22,517 nt of DNA, taken from contig PS015888.1 in the NCBI GenBank assembly GCA_048213135.1, positions 1 to 22,517 on the forward strand, written 5' to 3'. Positions 1 to 9,347 of the stretch are shown here, one piece after another (the first letter of the stretch is position 1; each line of letters opens with the position of its first letter). Position numbers and translations under genes: made by a program. The notes below the pieces were generated by a model, which worked only from the letters and a program-made list of their open reading frames with translations, ran no database searches and had not been told where the DNA came from. The stretch comes from Reclinomonas americana ATCC 50394 (Eukaryota > Jakobida > Jakobea > Jakobida).

Positions 1-1719
1 GTTGTTGCTGCTGCTGCTGCTGCTCCAAGTGGTGCAACTGCAACAGCCTCGGCTGCCGTGAGGGCGACGTAGTCTCCGACGTCTGCAGAGCCGCGGCCTG
101 CTGTGCATGTTGCGCCGCCGCCGCCGCCGCCTGCTGCAGTTGTTGTTGTTGTTGTTGTTGTTGCAGCTTGTACTGCTGGTTCTTCAGCGACTGCGTGACC
201 GACGGCGGGATCGGCAAAGGGAACGCCAGCGGCGGGAGAGGCGGCAATGCTGTCGGCGTGCTGGTGAGCGGCGCCGAGGGCATGCGGTTGCCGCGCGACT
301 CAGGAGACATGATATGATCGTCCTGCTGCATGCGCTCGGTGAGCACCGCCGATGCCAGCGGGCGCTCCGTGTTCGCGGCCACCGCACGCCGACGATTCGG
401 CGGCTGGCGTTGTTGCTGTCGGCGCTGGTTCTGCTGCTGTTGTTGTCGGTGTCGCGATGCAGAACGACCTTGGCTTTGCGCGACCAGCTCATGGTCGTCA
501 TCGTCAATCTCCAAACTCGCCACCTCGTCCTCATCCTCGTCTTCCGCCTCCTCTTCTTCGTCCTCGTCGACAACGAGAGCATCTTCATCGTCGTCGTCGT
601 CGTCATCCTCTTCCGGTTCCGGATAGTCATGGTCGGCCACCAACTGCCGTGCAACTGCCGCCAGGGCGACTGCCGCCCGGTGGCTGCTGGCCCGTCGGCT
701 GCGGCGCGGTGCCAAATCCACTTCGTCAGTGAGTGGCGTGCCGTCGTACGACATTCGTGGCNNNNNNNNNNNNNNNNNNNNNNNNNNNNNNNNNNNNNNN
801 NNNNNNNNNNNNNNNNNNNNNNNNNNNNNNNNNNNNNNNNNNNNNNNNNNNNNNNNNNNNNNNNNNNNNNNNNNNNNNNNNNNNNNNNNNNNNNNNNNNN
901 NNNNNNNNNNNNNNNNNNNNNNNNNNNNNNNNNNNNNNNNNNNNNNNNNNNNNNNNNNNNNNNNNNNNNNNNNNNNNNNNNNNNNNNNNNNNNNNNNNNN
1001 NNNNNNNNNNNNNNNNNNNNNNNNNNNNNNNNNNNNNNNNNNNNNNNNNNNNNNNNNNNNNNACCTTGTTGCTGGCGTGGCATCGCAACAAGATAATGAG
1101 CTCATCCTCGGCCGTCGTCCACTCGTCGCTTCTCACGTTGGGATCCAGGTGATTCCAGTAGCGCTCTCGGCACTGTTTGCCGACGCGACCGGAGCCGAGC
1201 ATACGCGCCACCAGCGACCAGCGACTCGTGCCTTGCACAATCACCAGCTGGATGTCAACGAGGAGAGACAAGTCAGCGACCAAAGAAAACGAAATGAGAG
1301 AGCGTAAAAAGCATGCGCAACTCGACGCAGGCGCTCGTCTTCCTCGGCAGTCCACACGCGCTTCGAGGAGCCGGAGCGCTGGAAACGACCTGTGTGTGCC
1401 CGCGGTGAGTGGTCAAGGGAGAGGGAGGTGGAAAGAGAGAGGAGAAGGAAAGGGAGAGGAGAAGGAGAGGGAGAGGGAGAGGAAGACGGAGGGGGAGGTG
1501 GAAAGGGAGAGAGAGAAGGAAAGGAAGAGGGAGGTGGAAAGGGAGGCAGGGGAAAGCAAGAGGAAACGCACGTTCTTGCGTGTTCTCAATCACTTGCAGC
1601 AGCTCTGATGCGGTGGCCGATGTTCCCATGGGGCTCGACTCCGACGATGCGTTGTCACCGCCGCAGTCGGTCACATGGGCGACGCCACCGGCCGGCGACA
1701 TGAGCATGGGCGACGACAT
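1..1719 (-). CDS. Myb-domain DNA-binding protein 1 (C-terminus off the left edge, interrupted by a gap)
   Basis: A nuclear transcription regulator of the R2R3-Myb kind. The model is ATG at 1719, exon 1 1719-1594, exon 2 1378-1322, exon 3 1247 to the gap at 1062, then an open frame 761-1. Exon 2 gives the first helix (VWTAEEDERLRR). Exon 3 gives the rest of the first repeat (SRWSLVARMLGSG, GKQCRERYWNHLDP) and the start of the second (DEWTTAEDELIILL). The sequence touching the gap reads AACAAG then GT, so another intron may start there. Left of the gap the same strand stays open to base 1 and encodes an acidic stretch of Asp/Glu runs, then a Gln-rich tail with short polyQ and polyA runs, typical of activation regions. 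The first ATG in the frame is 1719; further upstream the frame has only GTG. It is a clear paralogue of the Myb gene at 17445-18857. The family call is secure; the exact target and the C-terminal joins are not. Confidence 0.8.
762..1062. other. Assembly gap (301 N) inside Myb gene 1
   Basis: The run of N lies between the start of the second Myb repeat and the acidic C-terminal region, so the third helix of repeat 2 and any intron here are missing. The gap size may be an estimate. Confidence 1.
1379..1593 (-). repeat. Purine/pyrimidine-asymmetric intron of Myb gene 1
   Basis: This 215-nt intron separates the leader exon (ending CTGCAA) from the exon carrying the first Myb helix (acceptor TTTCCAG). 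Most of it is a degenerate GGGAGA/GGAAAG run on the plus strand, so it is pyrimidine-rich in the transcript. It is longer than most other introns here (57-90 nt), and the extra length is all low-complexity repeat. Confidence 0.65.
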
Positions 1720-4299
1720 GGTGGTTGGTGGTGGTGGTGGTGGTGCTGGGGGTGGTAAAGGCTGGAGGGTGTCAGTGGGTAAAGGTCTGCGCACAACCAG
1801 CGAGAGAAAAAATTCAATGCCGCGAATTAAGCAACCACAACACCCACAAAGCAGGCTTCACCAAATGGACAGCGCACAACAAGGAAAGCAGCAGTGATGC
1901 GAGGGGTGCGCATGTGCAGCGCGCGATGACCGTTCAATTGGAGGTGGACGTGGGAGAGGGACGGAGAAGGGGGAGGAAAGGGAGGAAGGTCAGAGGGGGA
2001 AAGAAAAGGAAGGGGAGAGGAAACCAAGGTGAGTTGGAGCGATTCCTTGGTCGAGACAAGTAGAGCACCGATAAAGGATGCAAAGTGAGGGAAAATGTGC
2101 GGAGAAAAACATGATTGATGCGGGGAGGACGGTGAAGAGAGAGGAGGAAAGGGTAGGGAGAAGGGAAGGGGGGAGGGAGAAGGGAAGGGAGAAGGGAAGG
2201 AGAGAAGGGAAGGGAGAAGGGAAGGGGGAGGAAGAAAGGAAGGGAGAAGGGAACGGAGAAGGCAGAAGGGAAAACGAGGGAAAGAGGAAGGCAGAGGAGA
2301 GTGCGAGGGCGGAGAAAGGAAGAGGGACGAGAGGAAGAAGAACAAGTGCATGATGTGAGAAACGAGGTTTTGCACAAGAGCACAAACTGGATGAAGGGAA
2401 AGGAGGCGAAGCGCAAGCAGAAGAGGAGCAAAGAGAGAAGAGAGACAATGAGAGTAAGAGAACAAGCTCGAGTGCATGATGTGAGTAACAGGAGGTTTTG
2501 CACGGGAAAACAAGAAGAATGCAGAGGAGAGCAAGGGGAAGGGTGGGAGAGCGGGGAGAAAGAGAGAAGAATGGAAAACGCTGAGGACGAAAAAGGGAAG
2601 AGCTCAGGGGCGAAGAAAGCCGGGCGCTCATGGTGAAAGAAAGAGTCTTTGCACAGGAGGAGCACAAGGAGGGCGAGAACATGAGAGGCCAGAGAGGAGA
2701 AAAGAGAAAGGGTCAAACAAGGCGGTTCTCGTGATGTGGGAAAGACAAGAGCACAGGAACACAAGGAGAATGAAGAGGCCAGAGAGGCAGGGAAGAAAAG
2801 AGATAGAACAGTACAAGGCGGCGGTTCCCCTGATGTGAGAAAGACAAGAGCACAGGAATACAAAGCACGAAGAACATGAGAGGCCAGAGAGGAGAAAAGA
2901 GAAAGCACAAACAAGGCGGTTCTCCTCAGACAAGATGATGCGCACAGGTACGCAGAAAGATGAGAAACAGAGAGAGAAGACTCGCAAAAGATAACAACGG
3001 AGAATCAAGGAAAGCGGGAAAGAGCACACCAGAGTGGAAGGTGAGAGAACAGGCAGTGGAAGCGAAAAGCCGCATCTGCGATGACGAGCAACACAGAGAG
3101 AGAGAAAGAGAGGAGAAAGAACCAAAACACAGCAAGTATTTGGCGGAAAAGCCATCAAGTGCAAACACGCAAAAAGGAAGAGGATTGACGAGGTGCGCGC
3201 GGGTAATGATTGTGTGTGAGTGTGAGTGTGTGTGTGTGCAATGATGTTGGGAAAAAAAGGAGATGAACACACGAGATCTCGGACGCTGATCATTGTGCGA
3301 GAGAAAGCATTCTCATGAACACAGTGACAGGGGCGCGCTTATGTGAAGCGATCATAGACACCCACTACATGTGTGAGCGTGGGAAAAAAAGGAAGAGCGC
3401 AGGGGACTCAAAGAGAAGAGAGGAGCGTTTTCTCGCCCTTCGAACACGAGAAATCGAACACATGGACCCGCCGCTCCTCTCACACACACTCACACACTCT
3501 CACCGCAACACACTGGAGACCTCTGCGCGTGCGCGCTCTATCAGGCACTTCAATTGCTCACACAGCGCAAGAGAGAAGAACACGCAATAGGAGAACACTC
3601 ACACTTGATCAGCGCGAGAGCATTGAATGTGCAGTTCACTCTCGGAAGAAGCAGGAGAAGAACAGAGGCGATGCTCGCTCACAGTGTGCGCGTGTGCGTT
3701 TGTGTGTGAGAGAGAAGGGGAGGGAACTCGTGACAAGAGTGGTGTATATGTACGTTGCAACGGACTTGGCGCGCGCGCTCACCTCTTGTGTGTCAACAGA
3801 TCGCCTCTTGCACCACCAGACCAGCAAGAGCGCCACTCGCTTCTACTGTTGCTCACTTGGCGCACGCGCCTCACCACGTGTACACGTGTGCGTGAGTGTG
3901 TGGCGTGGGTGTGTGAGGTTACTATGACTTCTCTCGCCTCGCAAATGAGATTGTTGGAGTGGGTGCAATTGAGGAGATGATTGCGCGCGCTCGTCGGCCA
4001 ACTGCATCTTCGTTGTGCACGCGCGGCAGGTACCCTTTCCGGTGGCGGGAGGCGTGCCGTACTTCAAAATGGCCACGGTGGATCGTGCCGGTCATGATTG
4101 AAGGGGATCCGGAGAGTGTGGCTGTGCAAGTTGAGCTGCAAAATGAATTCGCATGTGTGAGCTCGTGAATCTGACACTGCGTGTTGTGTCTCTGCGGTCT
4201 GTGTACCCACCAGTGCCACGTACTTGATCCACGCTGTAGGTGGGGCGTCTGAGAGCACCAACAATGATTTTCGAACTCGTGGACAACTGTTTGTTGTGG
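1720..4299. other. Intergenic region without a supportable gene
   Basis: About 2.6 kb 5' of Myb gene 1. The stretch 1930-3160 is almost purely purine on the plus strand. It contains degenerate tandem repeats (2340-2940) and a GT-rich tract near 3210-3240. From 3250 to 3930 it is a mix of GAGA, CACA and GTGT microsatellite-like sequence. The many open frames are long runs of Arg/Glu/Gly/Lys or Ser/Leu/Pro and come from the skewed composition. I see no exon with family resemblance, no tRNA and no rRNA here. Confidence 0.6.
2340..2940. repeat. Degenerate tandem repeats, about 97-nt period in the right half
   Basis: GGCGGTTC-type blocks recur near 2721, 2819 and 2915, each followed by a GATGTGRGAAAGACAAGAGC-like block in the first two copies. 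A stretch of about 32 nt at 2679-2710 recurs almost exactly at 2873-2905, 194 nt (two periods) away. More diverged relatives with a TTTTGCACAAGAGCAC-like core occur near 2365, 2490 and 2650. It reads as an old, decaying satellite in purine-rich DNA. Confidence 0.7.
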
Positions 4300-5010
4300 T
4301 TTTGCGCCATGCAGGATTCGGTGCGTCGTGTTGCAACCGCAACCAGGCGCAAGGCAGGTGCACCGGCTTTGGGCCGTTGCCGCATGCACGATTCGGTGGG
4401 GGACCGGGTCAAGGGCAAGCTGAAGGGACGAGACAGCAGCTGCTGGGTCCGGGTCCGGATCAGTCCATCACTGCATGAAGGCAAAAGCCTCTTGCTGTCC
4501 GTCGAAGCTGTTCTCGTATGCAGGATTCGATGGAAGAGGCGCGTGGGTCTGTTGAATGTCAGAGGGGAGAATAAGGGCATGAGAGAGGAAGGAGACCGCA
4601 GCTGCGTCCGGTTCCTTGCTTTCGTTGGTATCTGAAGGCAGCGGCCGAGGGAAAGGCGAAGCCGCGGCGCGAATGCTTGACTCTCTGTGGAGCTGGACGA
4701 AGAGTTGGGAGGCGCACAAGCACGAGTGGGGATACATCGCTGCTATTGCAGAAGGCCAAGGCCGAGGGAATGCTCTCGCTCTCCTTCGAAGCCACTGGAG
4801 GCAACAGCAGCGGGCACATGGCCGAAGAGCCGGGAGAAGCGCGAGAACACGAGGGAGGAAAACAACGGTGATGGTTCTCGTGTATCGCTGCGGTCGCTGA
4901 GGGCCGCTCTTGATGTCGGATGCTTGATTCTGCGCGCGTTTAGTGGAGCGTGCCAGGAATTCAGTCGATGTACAAGAGAAAGGAGAAGCAACCCACCTCC
5001 AGAGGAGCAC
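4300..5010. repeat. Degenerate tandem repeat array, left copy
   Basis: A core reading ATGCNNGATTCGG or ATGCTTGATTCTG on the plus strand recurs at about 4309, 4384, 4518, 4673 and 4920. From 4632 the units are longer (about 120-150 nt), each opening with a GAAGGCNAAGGCCGAGGG-like block. On the minus strand several cores sit just after a splice-acceptor-like CAG (near 4698 and 4940). A second array of the same family lies at 5880-6340. No convincing coding exon was found in either. Confidence 0.65.
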
Positions 5011-5300
5011 CCAAACCGTGATCACCGCTGCAAACGATGCAAAGCGAGGGCCAAGTGCTCGTGCACACGCAACACAAAGTACCATCTCGGGCGCTGCTGA
5101 TCCCGGCCAGCGACAGAGAGGATCATGCAGCGTTGCCTCGCTGAGCGTGATGCCAATCACAACAAGAGGGAGAACGCACTGCAACACACCACAACAAGCA
5201 CTTCACTACCACCCCTCCTCTTCACGATACACATACAATAAACGCCACTGTGCGGGGGTGATCCGCACACCGCGCGGTGGCCGGAAAAAATCGACGAGTA

Positions 5301-5747
5301 TCACCACCCTCGCAAAGTAATAGCAAATTGATCCCACTCCTTCACAGCTGCGTGGCTGTGAGACATGATGCATAAGAGCTGCGCTTCCAGTGTGACCAAA
5401 AGCCGCTCAACATCCTCTGCGACTTCCATCTTCGGCAGGCAAGCAGCAAGCACTCGCCGCATCGCCATCTCTGTCTCTTGTGCCTCCTGCGTGCGCTGCG
5501 CCATCATGCAGTCGTTGTAGTACAACACCACATACATGTGGTTCCCGGTCGCTTGCACCCCAGCAATCGTCTCCGGCTTGAGAAAGGGATTGCTCGCCGG
5601 GTCCACGTACCGCCTATTGTCGGAGAAGTACTCGAACTCCGCCGCGAAATGCCTGTCGCGCATCGCTTGCTGCGAAGGAGTGCGAGTGTGCGGGTTGCTG
5701 TAGGAGGCGACGAGTTCTTCGAAAGTCAGGTCATCGCAGGTCGACAT
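5301..5747 (-). CDS. Small protein of unknown family, left paralogue (148 aa)
   Basis: Single-exon open frame from ATG at 5747 to the stop at 5301. I do not recognise the family. It is clearly homologous to the gene at 6554-7012: both share MRDR near residue 30, EYFSDN/EYYSDN, RYVDPASNP, GNH, VVLYY and a closing KEW.QFA. Roughly 45% of aligned positions look identical by eye, and conservation across the whole length supports real coding. The product is rich in charged residues and Met, predicted mostly helical, with no membrane segment in the 148-aa form. The same frame is open upstream to about 5861 and would add a hydrophobic, signal-peptide-like N-terminus (FLLWLASG). The paralogue lacks this, so I chose ATG 5747, but the longer form is possible. 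It lies downstream (minus direction) of the repeats at 5880-6340. Confidence 0.6.
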   Translation of the reverse strand: MSTCDDLTFEELVASYSNPHTRTPSQQAMRDRHFAAEFEYFSDNRRYVDPASNPFLKPETIAGVQATGNHMYVVLYYNDCMMAQRTQEAQETEMAMRRVLAACLPKMEVAEDVERLLVTLEAQLLCIMSHSHAAVKEWDQFAITLRGW

Positions 5748-5879
5748 GGATTTGATTCGTGGCGAGAGGTCCCGCAGGGCGATGCTCGCTGTCGAGTGGA
5801 CGTCGAGTGCACCGCAACCAGACGCAAGCCAGAGGAGGAACGACGACGTACTGGACCGCATGCAGACTCATGATCATGT

Positions 5880-6340
5880 CGGAAAATGGCCAACGGAAAG
5901 GCGAAGCCACTGCCGGATGCTTGATTTTATATGGACGAAACAGCAGCGGGCCGGGGGGTGGGGGTGGGGCGGGAAGAGTTCAAGAGCACGAGGGAGAAAA
6001 GCAACGCTTACGACGGTCCACCTGCCTTCGCCGACGCGGCTGAAGGCAAAGGCCGAGGGGAAAGCTCTCGATCTTCTTCGAAGTCGCCGGATGCTTGATT
6101 TTCTGTGAAGGCAACAGCAGCGTGCAACAGGGCGGAGAGCCGGGAGGGTCACAAGAGCACGAGTCATGAAAACAAAGACGTCCTCGTATTTTGCTGCCGT
6201 TGCCGATGGGCAAGACCGCAGCGCTCTTGATCTCTTTCGTAGCCACTGCCGAAAGCTTGAGATTCTGCGTGCGTGTAGCGCCGTGTGCCAGCAAGTCAGT
6301 CGATGATCAACGATGAGGCGCCAGAGAATGGAGAAGCAAC
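5880..6340. repeat. Degenerate tandem repeat array, right copy (three units of about 150-170 nt)
   Basis: The core ATGCTTGATTTT/AAGCTTGAGATT occurs at about 5917, 6091 and 6253. Between cores lie blocks reading CAACAGCAGCG and CAAGAGCACGAG. On the minus strand two cores are directly preceded by pyrimidine-rich CAG sequence (near 6110 and 6266), like 3' splice sites. An open frame runs through the three units on the minus strand, but its Arg/Ser/Cys/Leu product resembles no protein I know and the stops could be absent by chance. Confidence 0.65.
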
Positions 6341-6553
6341 CCACCTCCAGAGGTGCGCATCCGTGTTCTCACTGCAGGCACCGCTGAACACGAAGTGATA
6401 CAAGCACCGCCAAGTACCGCCATCTCGCACACGGATCGCCGCCAGCCGCAGTGCTGACCTGCCCAGAGCGAGAATGCACCGCAATACAATACAACAAGCA
6501 CTTCACTGCCATCTCTCCTCTTCACCACACGCCACTGCACGCTGCGGGGGCAA

Positions 6554-7012
6554 TCATCGGCCGCCACTGTCGCCACCTCCCAATGCCGTCGCAAACTGAC
6601 GCCACTCCTTCAGTCCTTCTTCGGAGTGACAGCGGAGACATTCGAGCTGCGCGTCCATGGTAAGCAAACACTCCTCGATGCGCTGCATATGGCCGATCGC
6701 CACCACGTCCATTTCACGACGCAAACGCAGCCAGTTGCGCAGGCAATCCATCGAGCTCATCACCTGCTGCATCTCGTACGCGCGCATCGCCGTCATGCAT
6801 TCGCTGTAGTACAACACCACCATCACGTGATTGCCGCTCGCCTGCAGCGCGGCAATCACCTCCGGCTGGAGCGCGGGATTGCTCGCCGGGTCCACGTAGC
6901 GCGTGTTGTCGGAGTAGTACTCAAGCTGCGTCTCGTAATACCTGTCGCGCATCTCTCGCTGCGGCGGCGTACACTTGTACGGGTCGTGGTAGAAGGAGAC
7001 GTGCGTGAACAT
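6554..7012 (-). CDS. Small protein of unknown family, right paralogue (152 aa)
   Basis: Single-exon open frame from ATG at 7012 to the stop at 6554. Family not recognised. It matches the neighbour at 5301-5747 through its body (MRDRYY, EYYSDN, RYVDPASNP, GNH, VVLYY, KEWRQFA). Differences concentrate at the N-terminus, where this copy is shorter, and at the extreme C-terminus, where it ends in a Gly-rich tail. Two short Cys-containing segments (residues about 70-80 and 125-135) and many Met/Glu/Leu residues suggest a helical protein. No signal peptide or membrane segment is seen. The start lies only 36 bp from the divergent start of the G-alpha-like gene, so the two promoters must overlap. Confidence 0.65.
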   Translation of the reverse strand: MFTHVSFYHDPYKCTPPQREMRDRYYETQLEYYSDNTRYVDPASNPALQPEVIAALQASGNHVMVVLYYSECMTAMRAYEMQQVMSSMDCLRNWLRLRREMDVVAIGHMQRIEECLLTMDAQLECLRCHSEEGLKEWRQFATALGGGDSGGR

Positions 7013-7048
7013 TGATAGACGACTGAGAGGTGTCCTGTGTCTTCGTTA
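7013..7048. promoter_or_regulatory. Very short divergent intergenic region (inferred shared promoter)
   Basis: Only 36 bp separate the ATG of the unknown-family gene (7012, minus) from the ATG of the G-alpha-like gene (7049, plus). No TATA-like motif is visible. Either the two core promoters overlap each other's first exons, or the G-alpha-like gene has a further upstream exon not recognised here. Its product has only six residues before the P-loop, which makes the second option credible. Confidence 0.35.
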
Positions 7049-9190
7049 ATGGCGTTGCACGTGACAGGTGCGTCGCCTCCTCCACCACGACGTCCACTCG
7101 CTCCCTCTCACTGCTCACTCACAGGACTCGCTGGCTCCGGCAAGCACACGCTGCTGGTGCAAACGCGCGCCTCCTCCTTCTCCTTGTCCTCGTCACTGGA
7201 GTCCGCGTTCTGGGTGCATCACTTTACGCCGGCACTGCTGCAGCTGTTGGAGAGTGCGACGCAGGAGGTTGATGGGGCGTTGCAGGTGGAGGCGTTGGAG
7301 GCGGCGGGTGTGCTGTTGAAGCGGCTGGAGGAGTGTTTGGTGGAGGTGGGAGAGGGGCAGGCGGAGGAGGAGCTGCGGCGGTGTGCGGAGGCGGTGGTGC
7401 GGGTGTGTCGGGAGCATGGGTTGGTGGGGGTGGTGTGGAGGGATGCAGGTGGGTGGGTGGGGAAAGGAGGAGGGAGGGAGGAGGGAGGGTGAAGGGAGAT
7501 GAATGCAGAGGCTCTGTGAGGGTGGCAGATAAGGAGGAGTGGATGAGGACAGCTCTCTCTCTCCTCGCAAAGCTTACTGTGAGTTCTTTCTTGGAAGACA
7601 AGGAGAATCAGATCAATGTCTTGGGAGAGAAATGCTTTCTGTATCCTTTCCATGTTGCTAATGTCTTGTGCCTTGGTGATCAAACAAGCAAGTTGTGAGA
7701 CTTCTTTCTCGAGTTGTCTGCGTTGTTGGCAGCAGGGCTAACGAGGAGTGGATGGAGAAAGCCTTGCTCTCTTGTCTCTTGTCTCTCTCTCTCTCTCTCT
7801 CTCTCCCTCTCTCTCTCCCTCTTGCCGCATCTGGTCTGCGAGTATCAAGTATTTGGGAATCGCACTTGGCTGCCTCCTCTCTTCCCTCGCTTGCTGTTGC
7901 CATTGAGGTTGTTTTTCTGCAGCAAGCGCAAGGAATCTCTCTCCTCCTGTCTCGTGCTTTGCGATCAACGAAGCAGACGGAGAGAGAGTCTTGCATTTCT
8001 TTCCCCGTTTTTTTCTGAGACAACTCGCTCCGTCGTCCCCCCCCCCCCTCCGCAGTCGTGCAGAACGCCTTTGCCTTGAGACATCACACGGCGCCTGGGT
8101 GTCCATCGTGGCTGGCGTAGTTTCGTTTTTTTGCCTCCCCCTTCGCACATTCGCGATTCCGACTTCTCATCGTTCGTGTGGCGCAGCGTTCTCGACCAAT
8201 TCGACCGCCTCGCCACACCCGGCGCACGACTGACCGCCGAGGATGTGGCGCGCCTCGGATCCGTTCTGCACCCACAGCTACTGGCGGAACCAGTGTCGCT
8301 GCCCGACGGCACCACGTGCGTCCACTTTCCCCCATCCTTCGCCTCCTCGCAGCTCATCACACACTCTCCACACAGCCTCGTCACCGACTCGAGTCTTGCC
8401 GCTGCCTCCGCCTCCGTTGACACAATTCTCTTCCTGTGCGCCGCCTCTGACCTCGCGCAGCTGCCGGCCGCCCTCGATGCCTTCCAGCAACTGTGCACAC
8501 GCCACAAGAGAGTACCGCACATTGCCGTGGCGCTGACGCACACCGACGCACTGTTTCTGTCGCTGCCACCCGATTCGGCGCTGCCAATGAGTGCCGCCTT
8601 TGATGCGCACGGGCAGGTGTCGTGGGAGGGCGTGGTGTTTCCGTCACACCGGTTGTCGTTCTTGCCGCGTGAGTTGATGGCGTCGTCGCCGGCGGGCACG
8701 TTGCGGGAGGACGAGTGGTATCGCACAGGGCAGGCGATGCAGGCCGCGATGGTGGAGCCAGGTGTGTGCGTGAGTGGCAAAGGAGCGGGAGACACTTCCT
8801 CCTCACTCTTGTGTACTTGGCAGACGCCGTGGCGCTGGCCATGGAACGCCGCCCTGGCTGGATTCCGCTCCCACGACGCGAGCGACAACGGTATGCCGAG
8901 GCACTCCGCCAGCTGTGCCCCGAGTTCGAATGCGGCGATGAGGACGACCTGGCGGGTGTGTGTGTGTGTGTGTGCATCGGTGCAAGCACAAGGAGTGGTG
9001 CGTCTCACACTGACGTGTGCGCACAGACTTCACGATCCTGAACGCGCTGGCATGCGAGGCCAATGCCTTTCGCGAACGCGCGGCTGGCCGCGACTTGCGG
9101 ATATTCGCCGTCAACATGCTGGATCAGGACGACGCGGTGGCGCTGGTGCAGTCGTTGGTGGAGGAGGAAGGGGGTGGCGTGACGAAGTAA
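7049..9190 (+). CDS. Divergent heterotrimeric G protein alpha-subunit-like protein (418 aa, six exons)
   Basis: Exons 7049-7067, 7125-7448, 8056-8098, 8187-8761, 8824-8955 and 9027-9190 join in phase. The P-loop is GLAGSGKHT at residues 7-15, in the place of GAGESGKST. Then comes a helical region (about 35-115), a VQNAF segment (116-120), and LDQFDRLATPG followed by LTAEDVARL, matching the family's LDRI..P.Y.PT..DVLR stretch. VDTILFLCAASDL and the next 30 residues follow the strand and helix that end in the NKxD motif, here THTD (246-249). The last 30 residues (RIFAVNM..) match the TCA region. Missing or altered: no DVGGQ, no switch I Arg/Thr, degenerate NKxD and TCA, and no N-terminal membrane-anchoring helix. 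G-alpha proteins normally bind GTP and act under receptors at the plasma membrane; this one probably cannot hydrolyse GTP normally. The homology is my reading of scattered motifs. Confidence 0.65.
7449..8055 (+). repeat. Long low-complexity intron of the G-alpha-like gene
   Basis: This 607-nt intron runs between the helical-region exon (donor GCAG|GTGGGT) and a 43-nt exon (acceptor CTCCGCAG). It starts with GGGA/GGGT runs, includes a CT dinucleotide run (7782-7826) and ends in a C run (8037-8048). It is about ten times longer than the other introns of the gene. The short exon is needed because exon 2 ends in phase 1 and the exon at 8187 begins with the last base of a codon. Confidence 0.55.
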
Positions 9191-9347
9191 ACAATTAAGC
9201 GCAAGGTGATTGTGAAATCAACGAACACTATATTGCGATAAGGAAAGAAGCAAAGCATACATCAGAGAAACTCCACAGAGGAGCATAAAAACGCATGAAA
9301 AGTCCGCTGTCGAACGAAAGCACATAGCGCAATTCCTGAAACTGCAA

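Larger units (their letters stand above)
4632..7012. repeat. Tandem segmental duplication of about 1.1-1.25 kb
   Basis: Left copy 4632-5747, right copy about 5890-7012. Each copy holds, in the same order, three degenerate repeat units of about 150-170 nt, a nearly identical GAGAAGCAACCCACCTCCAG block (4981-5002 and 6331-6352), a spacer with CAACAAGCACTTCACT (near 5193 and 6492), and one small minus-strand gene. The copies differ by many substitutions and small indels, so the duplication is not recent. Confidence 0.75.

Noticed and set aside
107-1096. Plus-strand 329-residue open frame across the first gap
   Set aside because: It is the antisense shadow of the polyQ/acidic tail of Myb gene 1 and about a third of it is N.
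2078-2636. Plus-strand Arg/Glu/Gly/Lys-rich frames
   Set aside because: Translation of polypurine repeats; no start context, splice support or family resemblance.
1827-2914. Long minus-strand frames rich in Ser/Leu/Pro/Phe with apparent membrane segments
   Set aside because: They come from pyrimidine-rich repeat DNA that lacks stops; three overlapping frames look alike and no motif is conserved.
3843-4076. Minus-strand frame beginning with AILKYGTPPATGK
   Set aside because: The first codon is GTG, not ATG, and there is no homology or supporting exon.
3959-4168. Short plus-strand frame beginning MGAIEEMIARA, with a nearby VPFPVAGGVPYF segment in another frame
   Set aside because: Looks protein-like for a few residues, but no consistent exon model, no family match and no partner exons nearby.
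5874-6344. Minus-strand 156-residue frame with internal repeats in array 5880-6340
   Set aside because: Its repeat structure reflects the DNA repeat; composition is Arg/Ser/Cys-rich and the left array copy does not keep the same frame throughout.
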